Shown here: one piece after another, positions 19,436 through 28,800 of the stretch
Layout: each line of letters begins with the position of its first letter
Position numbering within the stretch: the first letter of the stretch is position 1
Assembly (NCBI RefSeq): GCF_037126245.1
Contig: NZ_CP136925.1
Coordinates: forward strand, 922,001-986,000
DNA from: Mangrovimonas cancribranchiae
GTDB lineage: Bacteria > Bacteroidota > Bacteroidia > Flavobacteriales > Flavobacteriaceae
DNA: 64,000 nt
Direction: 5' to 3'
The notes under the pieces: generated by a model
Told to the model about the DNA's origin: nothing
Database searches by the model: none
Seen by the model: only the letters and a program-made list of their open reading frames with translations
Translations under genes and position numbers: made by a program

Positions 19436-22400
19436 TTACTCAAACTTTATTAACTTTCTAAATACATACTCTTTTGTGGAAGTATTAGTTATTTTAATCA
19501 AGTAAAGTGCTTGCTCAAGATTGTCCAGGCCATATATTTCAAGCTTGTTGTTGTTGCTTTTCAGGCTTTTGTTGAACACAAGTCTTCCATTAATATCATA
19601 AATATCGACATTGAAGGAGTCATTGTTCAATCCATTTGGAAGTGTAACATACACAATGTCATTAAATGGGTTGGGGTAGATGCCCAAGTTTTTAATGGTA
19701 CTGCCTTTTATGTCCAAAGTCTCTTCTTCAACAGTAACTGTCGCATTACAATTAGAGCTGTTTCCACTGTGATCTGTTACAGTAAGAACTACATTGTTGT
19801 CTCCAATATCATTAGAGTCAAACATCGCAGGAGACACAGACAGAGAAGCAATGCCACAGTCATCACTAGATCCATTGTCAATATCACCAGCAGTGATGGT
19901 AACCGTTCCACCACTTAATGTTACGGTTATATCTTGAGTCATACAGATGGGGTCTACCGTATCTCCATCATTGTTTATATCCCAAGTACAAGTTGTAGTG
20001 TTGAAAGTTGTAGTTTCCCAACATTCCACACTTGGTTCGGTGGGTTGCGTTCCCAAGTTCTCCCATTCACACGATGAGGTGTTGAATTGGTAATCATCCC
20101 AACAGTTTGTTGCGGTTGGCTCGGTAGGTTGACTACCCAGGTTTTCCCATTCACAAGACGAGGTGTTGAACTGGTAATCATCCCAACAGTTTGTCGCGGT
20201 CGGTTCGGTGGGTTGCGTTCCCAAGTTCTCCCATTCACACGATGAGGTGTTGAATTGGTAATCATCCCAACAGTTTGTTGCGGTTGGTTCGGTGGGTTGC
20301 GTTCCTAGGTTCTCCCACTCACACGATGAGGTATTGAACTGGTAATCGTCCCAACAGTTGGTCGCAGTTGGTTCGGTGGGTTGCGTTCCCAAGTTCTCCC
20401 ATTCACACGATGTGGTGTTGAACAGGTAATCATCCCAACAGTTTGTTGCGGTTGGCTCGGTGGGTTGACTACCAAGGTTTTCCCATTCACAAGACGTGGT
20501 GTTGAACTGGTAATCATCCCAACAGTTTGTCGCGGTCGGTTCGGTGGGTTGCGTTCCCAAGTTCTCCCATTCACACGATGAGGTGTTGAATTGGTAATCA
20601 TCCCAACAGTTTGTTGCGGTTGGTTCGGTGGGTTGCGTTCCTAGGTTCTCCCACTCACACGATGAGGTATTGAACTGGTAATCGTCCCAACAGTTGGTCG
20701 CAGTTGGTTCGGTGGGTTGCGTTCCCAAGTTCTCCCATTCACACGATGTGGTGTTGAACAGGTAATCATCCCAACAGTTTGTTGCGGTTGGCTCGGTGGG
20801 TTGACTACCAAGGTTTTCCCATTCACAAGACGTGGTATTGAACTGGTAATCGTCCCAACAGTTTGTTGCGGTTGGCTCGGTGGGTTGACTGCCTAGGTTC
20901 TCCCATTCACACGATGAGGTGTTGAATTGGTAATTATCCCAACAGTTTGTCGCAGTTGGTTCGGTAGGTTGCGTCCCTAGGTTTTCCCATTCACACGATG
21001 AGGTGTTGAACTGGTAATCGTCCCAACAGTTTGTCGCAGTTGGTTCAGTAGGTTGACTGCCTAGGTTCTCCCATTCACAAGATGTGGTGTTGAACTGGTA
21101 ATCATCCCAACAGTTTGTTGCGGTTGGCTCGGTGGGTTGACTACCAAGGTTTTCCCATTCACAAGATGTGGTGTTGAACTGGTAATCGTCCCAACAGTTG
21201 GTCGCGGTTGGTTCGGTGGGTTGCGTTCCCAGGTTTTCCCAGGTACAAGTCGTATCATTATAAACAAAATTGTCCCAACAGTTTACAGCTGTAGGTTCAT
21301 CTTGTTGTGTTACGGTAACTGTAGCAGTACATATATCGGTTTGGCTATCGCCATCTGTTACTGTAAGTGTTACGTCTACAGGTGTTCCAACATTGTTACA
21401 ATCAAAAGTATCTATGTCAATACTATAGTCCGTGATAGCCACATCATCCGATGACCCATTGTCAATATCTGCAGCTACAATAGTTGCGCTTCCCGTTTCA
21501 TCCAGTTGCACGGTAATATTTTGACAAACGGCAGTTGGTGGCTCGGATCCTGCAACATCTGCAGTTAAATTAATTTGATCGATGGCCATGTCACTTCTGT
21601 AGCCATTACCTGTAAGTCCAACAAACCTAAGTTTTATGATTTGTCCGTCATAGAGGCTTAAATCGACGTCTTCCATCTCCCAAGCTGCACCATTTGAGCT
21701 TTGTTGTGGTCCTGAAAGTGTTGTAAGGTTGGTCCAGTTATTGCCATTGTCCAAGGTAACCTCCAAGGAAAGGTCCCCCATATCAGCTCCATGCATATGG
21801 TAGTAGAACGTGAAGTTCGCATTTTCATACCCATTTAAATCAAAACATGGGCTTACCAGGTATACCGTTGCACCGGAACCTAAATCGCCATTAGAGGCTT
21901 CGGTATAAAAGTAACTTCCTCCTTCAGTAAAATCATCGTCAGGCCCTGTTTGACTTGAAATGGTGCTACCAGAATTATGAGACCATTCACCATCATCACC
22001 AGTGCCTTGTGACCAGTCACCTATATTGGTATCCCAAGTTTCTGTATAGGGATAACTTACTATAGGAGTGCCTAAACAGGGTGCAGTATCTTCGGTTGTA
22101 AAGTTTTCTGAAGTACTGTAAGATGATGTAGCGGCAATACATCTTGTCGCTACCTGAACTTCATAATTTGTAGAGGGTTCCAAACCGTTTAAGTTGTATG
22201 TGTTTTCTGAAATGTCAGTAATTTCAGTCCAAGATGGTGCTCCAATTTCTCTATATCTAAGATCATATGTGGCTGAAGGAATGTCATTCCAGGATACTTC
22301 AGCTGTAAGTTGTGTAATATTTAAAACTGTCAATCCTGAAGGGGTTGTTGTCTCGCAAGGCACTTGTAGGCCAATGACTTTAAAGTCATCTACATAAAAT

Positions 22401-24739
22401 CCGTCAAGGTTTGCTGAATAGTTTTCAGTTTCATTGCTACCATCTGACCTGAACCTAAACCTAAATTGTACATTGGATGCATTATGTAGGGAGGAATTTG
22501 TGTTTTCATCAATGACTATTTCTTCCATGACCCAATTATCCATTTGATCACCATCATAGACTTGTCCGGAGCTATTGTTTTCTTGAAAACCATAGTAGGA
22601 ACTGCTTTTGTAAGCATGTGCATCATTGGTTTCATAAGTAGAGTTTGGCTTAGTATATTTTCCACAGACGGGAAACCAAGTTGAGCCATTGGTTGTCGCT
22701 AAAAGTTCAACAAAATCATAGTTTCGTTCTAAATCCCATTTTGCGTAAAACTGTACTAATACTTCATCAGATCCACTGAAATCATAAGAATTGATTGTGG
22801 TCAACGTGCTATTTGAATTATTACTATATGATGAAGAGGAAGTATTTCTGATTGATTGGGATCCTGACCAAGAAGAATTTGAGGTTGTGCTCCATTGTCC
22901 TGTTGCATCCCAGTTTGATGTTCCATCATTGTCAGGGTTGTCAGAAAATAAAACATTGGGCTGATAATACTTTTTATAATCAACATCATAAAATATATTT
23001 CCGCTGTCATCTTCCAATGTTACATTATATTCAACCTTTTCGTTGGGTTGAATGCCAGAATCAAGTGTAATTTGAGCTGTAACGTTATTTTGATCTAAAA
23101 CGCTCATTCCAGACAGGGTAGATGGAGAAATAATATTTGTAATGTTAGTTGATATTGGTGTAACTGTAAGTGTGAAATTACTTGATGTTTGACCAATTCT
23201 CTCAATTCCAAAAGTTAAATCTGATGTTAGGCTTGTGATGTCACTTTGAGTTAAGTCATGAAGTTTGGCGTATTTTCCACCATAATAAATATTCATTAAG
23301 TTGATGCGAACCATACGTTTTGCTATCTCGAAGATATTTGATGGTGTGGGCCAAAAACCACTTCCGCTAGCTTCAGAGCCATGGCCGTTTTCTGGTGTTG
23401 TTGCCAATATGTTTTGCCCAGAACCACTAGAACCATTAGAGTCTGGTGACCCGCCCAACATCCAATCGTCTGCAATTCCATTTGCAGGAGGAAGTACTAA
23501 GGCTCCAGAAACATAACGGTTGTAGCGTGTCATATCGGCATGCCATTCATGCATTTCGTCTTCGCGTCCAGACACATAAGTGTTGTTTCCACCATAAGGA
23601 TGTGGGATGGCGTTGGCATAAGTATGCTGCCATACGGCGGTTTTAAAGTTTCTTGATAAAACAAAATCTTCAATGATTTGTGTTTCTGGTTCTGATGCTG
23701 CAGATGGCCCTCTGTAGCCACTACTACTTGGTGAGCCAGATGATCCTGTTCCTGCACTTCCCCAGAAATAGTTAAAGTTTCTATTCAAGTCTACACCTCT
23801 ATTGTTATTGCTTGATGAAGTAGAACCAGAATCGTTGGTGTTTGGTCTCAAATTTTTTCTTTGTAATCCACCTCCACTAGGAGCAATGACTTCATTCCAC
23901 CTTAAACCATCTGGATTTACCACGGGGATGAAGTATAATTCATTGTTGTCTACAAGATTTTTTATAGCGGGATCAGAATCATAGTTTTCTAATATGTACC
24001 ACATAAAGAAAATATTGCCCATTAAAGCACCTACTTCTCTAGAGTGGATCATGGACGTGTGAAGTACTTGTGGTTTTGTGCCTTCTGCTGATCCTTGGTC
24101 ACCCGTAATCCTAACATAGTAGATGGTTTGTCCAGCCCATTGATCTGAAGCTCCTCCAGTAGTGTTTCCCCAAGTTGTTTGCCCACTAGGTGAGGCATCT
24201 AATCTTTCGGAGACTAAATTTGGATAAAGGGTATGCATATCATCAAGTTCGTCCATCACTTCATCTACGGTAAGGCATCCACCCATGCTTCCCAAGTTAA
24301 AATTTGCTGGCACGGCCCAATCCACTTCAGTACAACCTTGATATTGTAGATAGTTGTCTAAAACAATGTTTGTTGTAGAAGCTCTTTGTAGTGCTTGGTT
24401 TTGATTAGCACCTCTGGATTTTTCCAATTCTAATTCTTGAATGGCTTTGGGTAAGTCATTAACAGCACGATTCCTGTAGAATGGAGTGAGGTCGTTAATT
24501 AGTACTGTATAGGATATTCCTAATTGATCAATTTTTTCTAAGTCAGGTTCAGAGACTTCGACTTGAATGAAATTATTTTCAATAATGGCTCCGCATCTTA
24601 AGTCAATGCCTTCATTTGCCAACAAATCTATTGTAGGTTGTGAGGGTGACTGGATTTTAATTCGTTTGCCAGTTTGTCCATTAATAAGCTGTGATATTAC
24701 TAATGTAAATACCACAAGTAGGAGGGTAGATTTTTTCAT
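19436..24739 (-). CDS. Secreted M14 zinc carboxypeptidase with FN3 domain, 15-unit Cys/Trp repeat array and T9SS sorting domain
   Basis: A 1767-residue exported metallocarboxypeptidase. Signal peptide 1-22 (ending INGQ); a propeptide-like segment; the M14 catalytic domain at about 125-480 with zinc ligands in HSREVGA (about 231-237) and the later His of the WQHTY strand, plus the catalytic-Glu region TPENGHG...SGFWP (about 450); a beta domain; a fibronectin type III domain (about 800-880); a MAM-like domain (about 890-1060); an HYR-like domain; then 15 copies of a 28-residue unit NCWDDYQFNTTSCEWENLG... plus one degenerate copy (about 1153-1600); another HYR-like domain; and a T9SS type A domain (about 1685-1767). 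Each repeat has two Cys and two Trp and could be a disulfide-stiffened stalk. Peptidase identity is firm, the substrate unknown. Confidence 0.92.
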   Translation of the reverse strand: MKKSTLLLVVFTLVISQLINGQTGKRIKIQSPSQPTIDLLANEGIDLRCGAIIENNFIQVEVSEPDLEKIDQLGISYTVLINDLTPFYRNRAVNDLPKAIQELELEKSRGANQNQALQRASTTNIVLDNYLQYQGCTEVDWAVPANFNLGSMGGCLTVDEVMDELDDMHTLYPNLVSERLDASPSGQTTWGNTTGGASDQWAGQTIYYVRITGDQGSAEGTKPQVLHTSMIHSREVGALMGNIFFMWYILENYDSDPAIKNLVDNNELYFIPVVNPDGLRWNEVIAPSGGGLQRKNLRPNTNDSGSTSSSNNNRGVDLNRNFNYFWGSAGTGSSGSPSSSGYRGPSAASEPETQIIEDFVLSRNFKTAVWQHTYANAIPHPYGGNNTYVSGREDEMHEWHADMTRYNRYVSGALVLPPANGIADDWMLGGSPDSNGSSGSGQNILATTPENGHGSEASGSGFWPTPSNIFEIAKRMVRINLMNIYYGGKYAKLHDLTQSDITSLTSDLTFGIERIGQTSSNFTLTVTPISTNITNIISPSTLSGMSVLDQNNVTAQITLDSGIQPNEKVEYNVTLEDDSGNIFYDVDYKKYYQPNVLFSDNPDNDGTSNWDATGQWSTTSNSSWSGSQSIRNTSSSSYSNNSNSTLTTINSYDFSGSDEVLVQFYAKWDLERNYDFVELLATTNGSTWFPVCGKYTKPNSTYETNDAHAYKSSSYYGFQENNSSGQVYDGDQMDNWVMEEIVIDENTNSSLHNASNVQFRFRFRSDGSNETENYSANLDGFYVDDFKVIGLQVPCETTTPSGLTVLNITQLTAEVSWNDIPSATYDLRYREIGAPSWTEITDISENTYNLNGLEPSTNYEVQVATRCIAATSSYSTSENFTTEDTAPCLGTPIVSYPYTETWDTNIGDWSQGTGDDGEWSHNSGSTISSQTGPDDDFTEGGSYFYTEASNGDLGSGATVYLVSPCFDLNGYENANFTFYYHMHGADMGDLSLEVTLDNGNNWTNLTTLSGPQQSSNGAAWEMEDVDLSLYDGQIIKLRFVGLTGNGYRSDMAIDQINLTADVAGSEPPTAVCQNITVQLDETGSATIVAADIDNGSSDDVAITDYSIDIDTFDCNNVGTPVDVTLTVTDGDSQTDICTATVTVTQQDEPTAVNCWDNFVYNDTTCTWENLGTQPTEPTATNCWDDYQFNTTSCEWENLGSQPTEPTATNCWDDYQFNTTSCEWENLGSQPTEPTATNCWDDYQFNTSSCEWENLGTQPTEPTATNCWDNYQFNTSSCEWENLGSQPTEPTATNCWDDYQFNTTSCEWENLGSQPTEPTATNCWDDYLFNTTSCEWENLGTQPTEPTATNCWDDYQFNTSSCEWENLGTQPTEPTATNCWDDYQFNTSSCEWENLGTQPTEPTATNCWDDYQFNTTSCEWENLGSQPTEPTATNCWDDYLFNTTSCEWENLGTQPTEPTATNCWDDYQFNTSSCEWENLGTQPTEPTATNCWDDYQFNTSSCEWENLGTQPTEPTATNCWDDYQFNTSSCEWENLGSQPTEPTATNCWDDYQFNTSSCEWENLGTQPTEPSVECWETTTFNTTTCTWDINNDGDTVDPICMTQDITVTLSGGTVTITAGDIDNGSSDDCGIASLSVSPAMFDSNDIGDNNVVLTVTDHSGNSSNCNATVTVEEETLDIKGSTIKNLGIYPNPFNDIVYVTLPNGLNNDSFNVDIYDINGRLVFNKSLKSNNNKLEIYGLDNLEQALYLIKITNTSTKEYVFRKLIKFE
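20024..21283 (-). repeat. 15-unit 84-bp in-frame tandem repeat with a 336-bp higher-order period
   Basis: Fifteen 84-bp units encode a 28-residue motif with Cys2, Trp3, Cys13 and Trp15 fixed, and T/S, L/Q and S/T variants elsewhere. The order of variants in units 6-9 (about 20528-20863) is repeated exactly in units 10-13 (about 20192-20527), also at DNA level (for example the unusual CTAGGTTCTCCCACTC at both 20305 and 20641), showing a four-unit duplication. It is coding sequence, not a CRISPR array. Confidence 0.95.
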
Positions 24740-24781
24740 TTTAGCGGGTTTTAATTCAGTTTAAAGTTTTTGAATTCTGGG

Positions 24782-24846
24782 GCAATATATATAAAAAAAT
24801 TAAAAAATATCTATAAAAAGCAAAAAAATCCGATGAAACGCATTTT
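24782..24846 (-). promoter_or_regulatory. Conserved upstream element of the M14 peptidase gene
   Basis: The minus strand carries ATGCGTTTCATCGGAT followed by TTTTTTGCTTTTTATAGAT, nearly the same as upstream of the 272-aa gene. The likely -7 box (TATATTGC, 24789-24782) is imperfect, and the spacing to the element is about one helical turn longer than at the 1850-, 3110- and 2665-aa genes. Confidence 0.45.
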
Positions 24847-24858
24847 TGTAAATAAAAC

Positions 24859-24892
24859 CCTATTAAAAACTCATGTGGGATTTTTTAATAGG
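24859..24892 (-). terminator. Terminator overlapping the stop codon of the 272-aa gene
   Basis: An 11-pair stem CCTATTAAAAA/TTTTTAATAGG with an 11-base loop, followed on the minus strand by GGGTTTTATTT. The stop codon of the 272-aa gene lies inside the upstream arm. Confidence 0.65.
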
Positions 24893-25703
24893 CGTATAAT
24901 ATTTTCTTTGTAGAATGAGATTTTAGGTCAGTGGCGATAACAATAATTGGACCACTAGAAAATGTGTGCTTTAAACGAAATTTTGTTGTGTTTTGGTTTG
25001 GAATAATTTTTAAAACCTGTTGTCCTTGTAGGTTAAATAAATCTATTTGTTTTAATAAGTTAGGTGCTTTTACATAAAGTTCTTTAGTATGACTTAAATA
25101 TCTTATGTCGGTTTTTTCTAATAAAGGACTTTCGTCTGCTACAGATAAAAAATGTAAACCTTCTACATTACTAAAATTAATTTGAGATAAATCGTTAGTA
25201 AATGTGACAAAAAATCTATTGATATGATCGCCTTCATCTACAAAGTTTTCGTAATTGTAGTCGTTAATATGGGTAAAAGTATGATCTAAAGCATCAAATA
25301 TAAATACATTAATGGCTTGATTAAAGTTTTCTATAGAGCTTAATGAAATTTCAATATCGCCAGCATTAGATAAAAACATGCCTAAAGGGTATTGCTTACT
25401 AATATCAAAAGCACCAACGCCTTGAATAACATAAGGATTGTTATTTATCATCCAACTCATGTCGTCTGGGTAGTCATCTATATTAAGTGCATCGTAACCA
25501 TAATCAAAATCATCGCTTGCAGCGTTATTAGGCGTAAAACCTAATAGTAATTGCCTTACATATCCTTGCGGTGTTGTAAAGTTTATTCTAACTTTTTGAA
25601 TTTGATTTTGAACAATAACAGTATTGCTTTTTGCAGAAGTATTTATAGGTGAAAAAGCTAAAAGGCAAAATGCCATAAGGCATAAGTAGGTAGTTTTAAT
25701 CAT
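24885..25703 (-). CDS. Short secreted protein equal to the C-terminal module of the giant T9SS proteins
   Basis: A 272-residue exported protein. After a signal peptide (1-24, ending TSAK) the sequence goes straight into the module that otherwise forms the last 270-300 residues of the 3110- and 2665-aa proteins: KVRINFTTPQGYVRQLLLGF, FDYGYDALNIDDYPDDMSW, YVIQGVGAFD, INRFFVTFTND and a final beta domain (LYVKAPNLLKQIDLFNLQGQ) resembling a T9SS type A sorting signal, though its very end (STKKILYAY) is less canonical. It could be a decayed fragment of a larger paralogue, or a free module. It has its own element-bearing promoter, which argues for expression. Confidence 0.8.
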   Translation of the reverse strand: MIKTTYLCLMAFCLLAFSPINTSAKSNTVIVQNQIQKVRINFTTPQGYVRQLLLGFTPNNAASDDFDYGYDALNIDDYPDDMSWMINNNPYVIQGVGAFDISKQYPLGMFLSNAGDIEISLSSIENFNQAINVFIFDALDHTFTHINDYNYENFVDEGDHINRFFVTFTNDLSQINFSNVEGLHFLSVADESPLLEKTDIRYLSHTKELYVKAPNLLKQIDLFNLQGQQVLKIIPNQNTTKFRLKHTFSSGPIIVIATDLKSHSTKKILYAY

Positions 25704-25736
25704 TTTATTTGGGGTTAAATGAATTAATAGCTACAG

Positions 25737-25800
25737 CTAATATACAGAGTTATCTTTTAAATATCTATAAAAAGCAAAAAAAATCGATGAAATGCATTTT
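25737..25800 (-). promoter_or_regulatory. Conserved upstream element and promoter of the 272-aa gene
   Basis: The minus strand has ATGCATTTCATCGATT followed by TTTTTTGCTTTTTATAGAT, then a possible -7 box TATATTAG at 25744-25737 (element G to box end 48 bp). TAACTCTG at 25752-25745 is an alternative -7. Confidence 0.45.
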
Positions 25801-25812
25801 TTGAGTAGGGGT

Positions 25813-25853
25813 TATATAATAAAAGCAGGCCTATTAGCCTGCTTTTATTATAT
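25813..25853 (-). terminator. Terminator of the 3110-aa gene
   Basis: Perfect stem of at least 13 pairs (AATAAAAGCAGGC/GCCTGCTTTTATT), loop CTATTA, lying 14 nt beyond the stop codon; the A/T-rich ends make it usable in both directions. Confidence 0.93.
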
Positions 25854-25866
25854 ATGTATTTGACTG

Positions 25867-28800
25867 TTATTGTTTTATCACAATTTTTTTGTTAACTGTA
25901 ATTTGATTTGTTGTTAGAACCTTAATAATATAGCTGCCTTCAGATATATTATTAACAGGTAATTTAAACTCGTGTCCTAGTGGCGCATTTGTAGAGTTCC
26001 ATGAACGTACCGTTTGCCCTAGCATATTTACTAAGTATACTTGCTTTGTTTTAAGGTTTTGCGGTGTTTTTACATAAATCTCATCGGTAGATTGTAAGTA
26101 GTTAAGAACAATATTATGATGTGTTTCATTAATAACACTTAATGTTTGCTCTTCTTGGAATGTGATAAAAAATCTATCTTGATATATTCCTGCATCTAGG
26201 TTAATGTGGAAATTAGCATCGTTAATTCTTGAATAAGTACCTTGAAGCGCATCATAAACAAAAACATCTACACTTTCTTCAAAATTCTCTAGGTCATTTA
26301 GAGCAATATCAATTGGTCCTGAAGCTTCTAAATCTATAATAACAGGGTAGATGTTTTCTTCGTTAAAAGCACCCACACCTTGAATAACATATCTTTTACC
26401 TTCAATATCAAAAGACATATCATTAGGATAGCTATCAGAATTTTCGGCGTCATAGCCATAATCAAAACCATTGGTTGCAGTGTTATCTGGTGTAAACCCT
26501 AATAATAAGGGTCTAACAGCGCCTTCAGGAGAAATAAACTCTAGTCTAACTCGTTTAATAGCATTAGAGTCGGTTGTGTCTTCTGTTTGATTATTGGAAT
26601 TTTGATCTCTAAAAAATACCGAGCTACCAGAAGTTTCTTTAACAAAAACACGTTGACTATTATGAAATCTTACTTCATTCGATATTTGATCTGCTTGAGC
26701 AGCTGAGGTAACAAAGAAACCTTGTCCAACAGGAATATATCTGCCAGGAATATCTAAACTAGCATCGCCTACACCTGCAATATCTGGATGTGCTGTTGCG
26801 GGAACACCGCCTATTAAAGAGTAAGTAGCATAACCGCCTTGATAAGCTACAGTAACATGGGTATTATTAGTTGATGATTGCTTCCAAAAATACAATGCGC
26901 CATCAATACTACTTGAGGTGCCTGGATTTCCTCCAGGTAAATTATCTTTAATAAACTCATTAGCATCTATAGCAGATGGATATGGGTTTCCAATTAAAGT
27001 TTGATTGGTATTAGTTGGACCTGCAGTAACTGTATTGTTTGTAATAGAGCCGTTATTAGGTTGTCCTCTAAAAGAGTAGTTTTGGTTGGCTGTTGCAGCA
27101 CCACTACCTTTTAATGTGAATCCAAGCCCAACATTAAATGGTACGTTAGGTCCTTTACGTATCCAATCAGGATAATTATTTTCACCACCTTCAGAGAAAG
27201 AATAAATCCATCTACTACTTAATGTAACTGGAGATGTAGGACTTGCATTATAAGCATTTGTCCAGTTTACAGGACTATTACCATCGTGTAAAATTTGATT
27301 TAATCTATAGGTTTTACCTTCAGATGTGTTTAACGTACCAGTACTGCCACCAGTTGTAACTGGACTTCCCCAATAATTGTAATTAAATGCATTAGAAGAT
27401 CCTTGTTGGTCAATTTCTAAGTAACCTGAAGCACTATAATCTACATAGCTGTTATTTGTTTGAAATAATTGTGATTCATTTTCTAAATCTAAAATACCGT
27501 CTATTTTTAAATATCTTGAAACTAATAAGGAATCGTCGTCAATGGTGTATCTATTACTATCAACTAGTAAACCTAAAACAGCCGTGTTTCTGTTTGAAGT
27601 TACATTATGTTGGGTTCTAACAATATTCCAGTTTATAGGTGTATTATTGAGACCATTTGTATTTGGAGTTTGTTGCACATTACCATATAACCAAGTATTA
27701 ATTGTATCCCAATTACCGTTATTATTAGATATGTAAGGTAGGGGAGCAGTTTCATCTTGCAAAGACGTAATGTTTAATAATGATCCATTAATACTTCCTG
27801 AATTAGCTAATAGTACCCCAGCGTTTACATCGCTTGATTGATTCATTTGATAATAAGCATTTAAATCGCTCCAAGCTAAACCAGAAATATCAAGACCTAA
27901 TACAGAGCCTCTAACATTCACTCCATTTTGTTCAATTTCTTGGTTCATCATTTCCCTAATTTGAGCTGTTGTTAGGGTAACATCCCAAACTCGCAATTCA
28001 TCCAACCAGCCATTAAAGTGGTTTGTAGGCGTATTGTTATTACGATCCATAGCACCTAATAAGAATCGCATAGTATTTGTGTTAGGAGTACTGCCAGGAT
28101 TACTATTTAATTCAATACCATCTACATATAGCTTGTAAGTTGTACCATCAAAAGTTACTGCAGTATGGTACCATCTATTGGTCGTAAGTCCAGTAGCAGA
28201 GATTTGACCACCACCATTCCATCTAAACGATAAAGTACTGTTGGTCAGTCTTAGATCGTAACCTGTATTAAGATTATTGGCATTTCGTTTTGAGTAAATG
28301 GTTTGTAAGCCACTTAAAGCATTGGGCTTAATCCAAGTTTCAATACTAAATGCACTTGTTTGATTGAAGTTATTTTGAAATGAAACAACATCATCAACAC
28401 CATCAAAATCGATATTAGAGCCACAGTCTGGAAAGGTAACATTTGATATGGTAGCTTGAGAATCACTACAAGGAGAGATGTTATCTATAGTCCAAGTTAT
28501 ATCATATGTGCCACCACTTTCTCCTGTAAAGGTAGCGTTTGGATCATTGATATTGGAAAAGCTGAAGCTATGTCCACTGCTAGAAGTAGCACTCCATTCT
28601 CCTGTACTGTTGGCTTGAAGGTCAATAATAGCTGTACAATCTGATATGGTTGTTAAATTAGTTGCAGTAGCGCTAACATAAGGAATAATAGTATAGGTAA
28701 CACTATCTGAAACATCACTACAAGGTGCAAGAGCCGAATTTGTAGTATAAGTAAGTGTTACATTACCGTTTATAAGATCATTAGCTCCTAAAGTATAGAC

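Noticed and set aside
20024-21283. Regular 84-bp repeats that resemble a CRISPR array
   Set aside because: The repeats are contiguous, without unique spacers, and encode an uninterrupted 28-residue protein repeat in frame.
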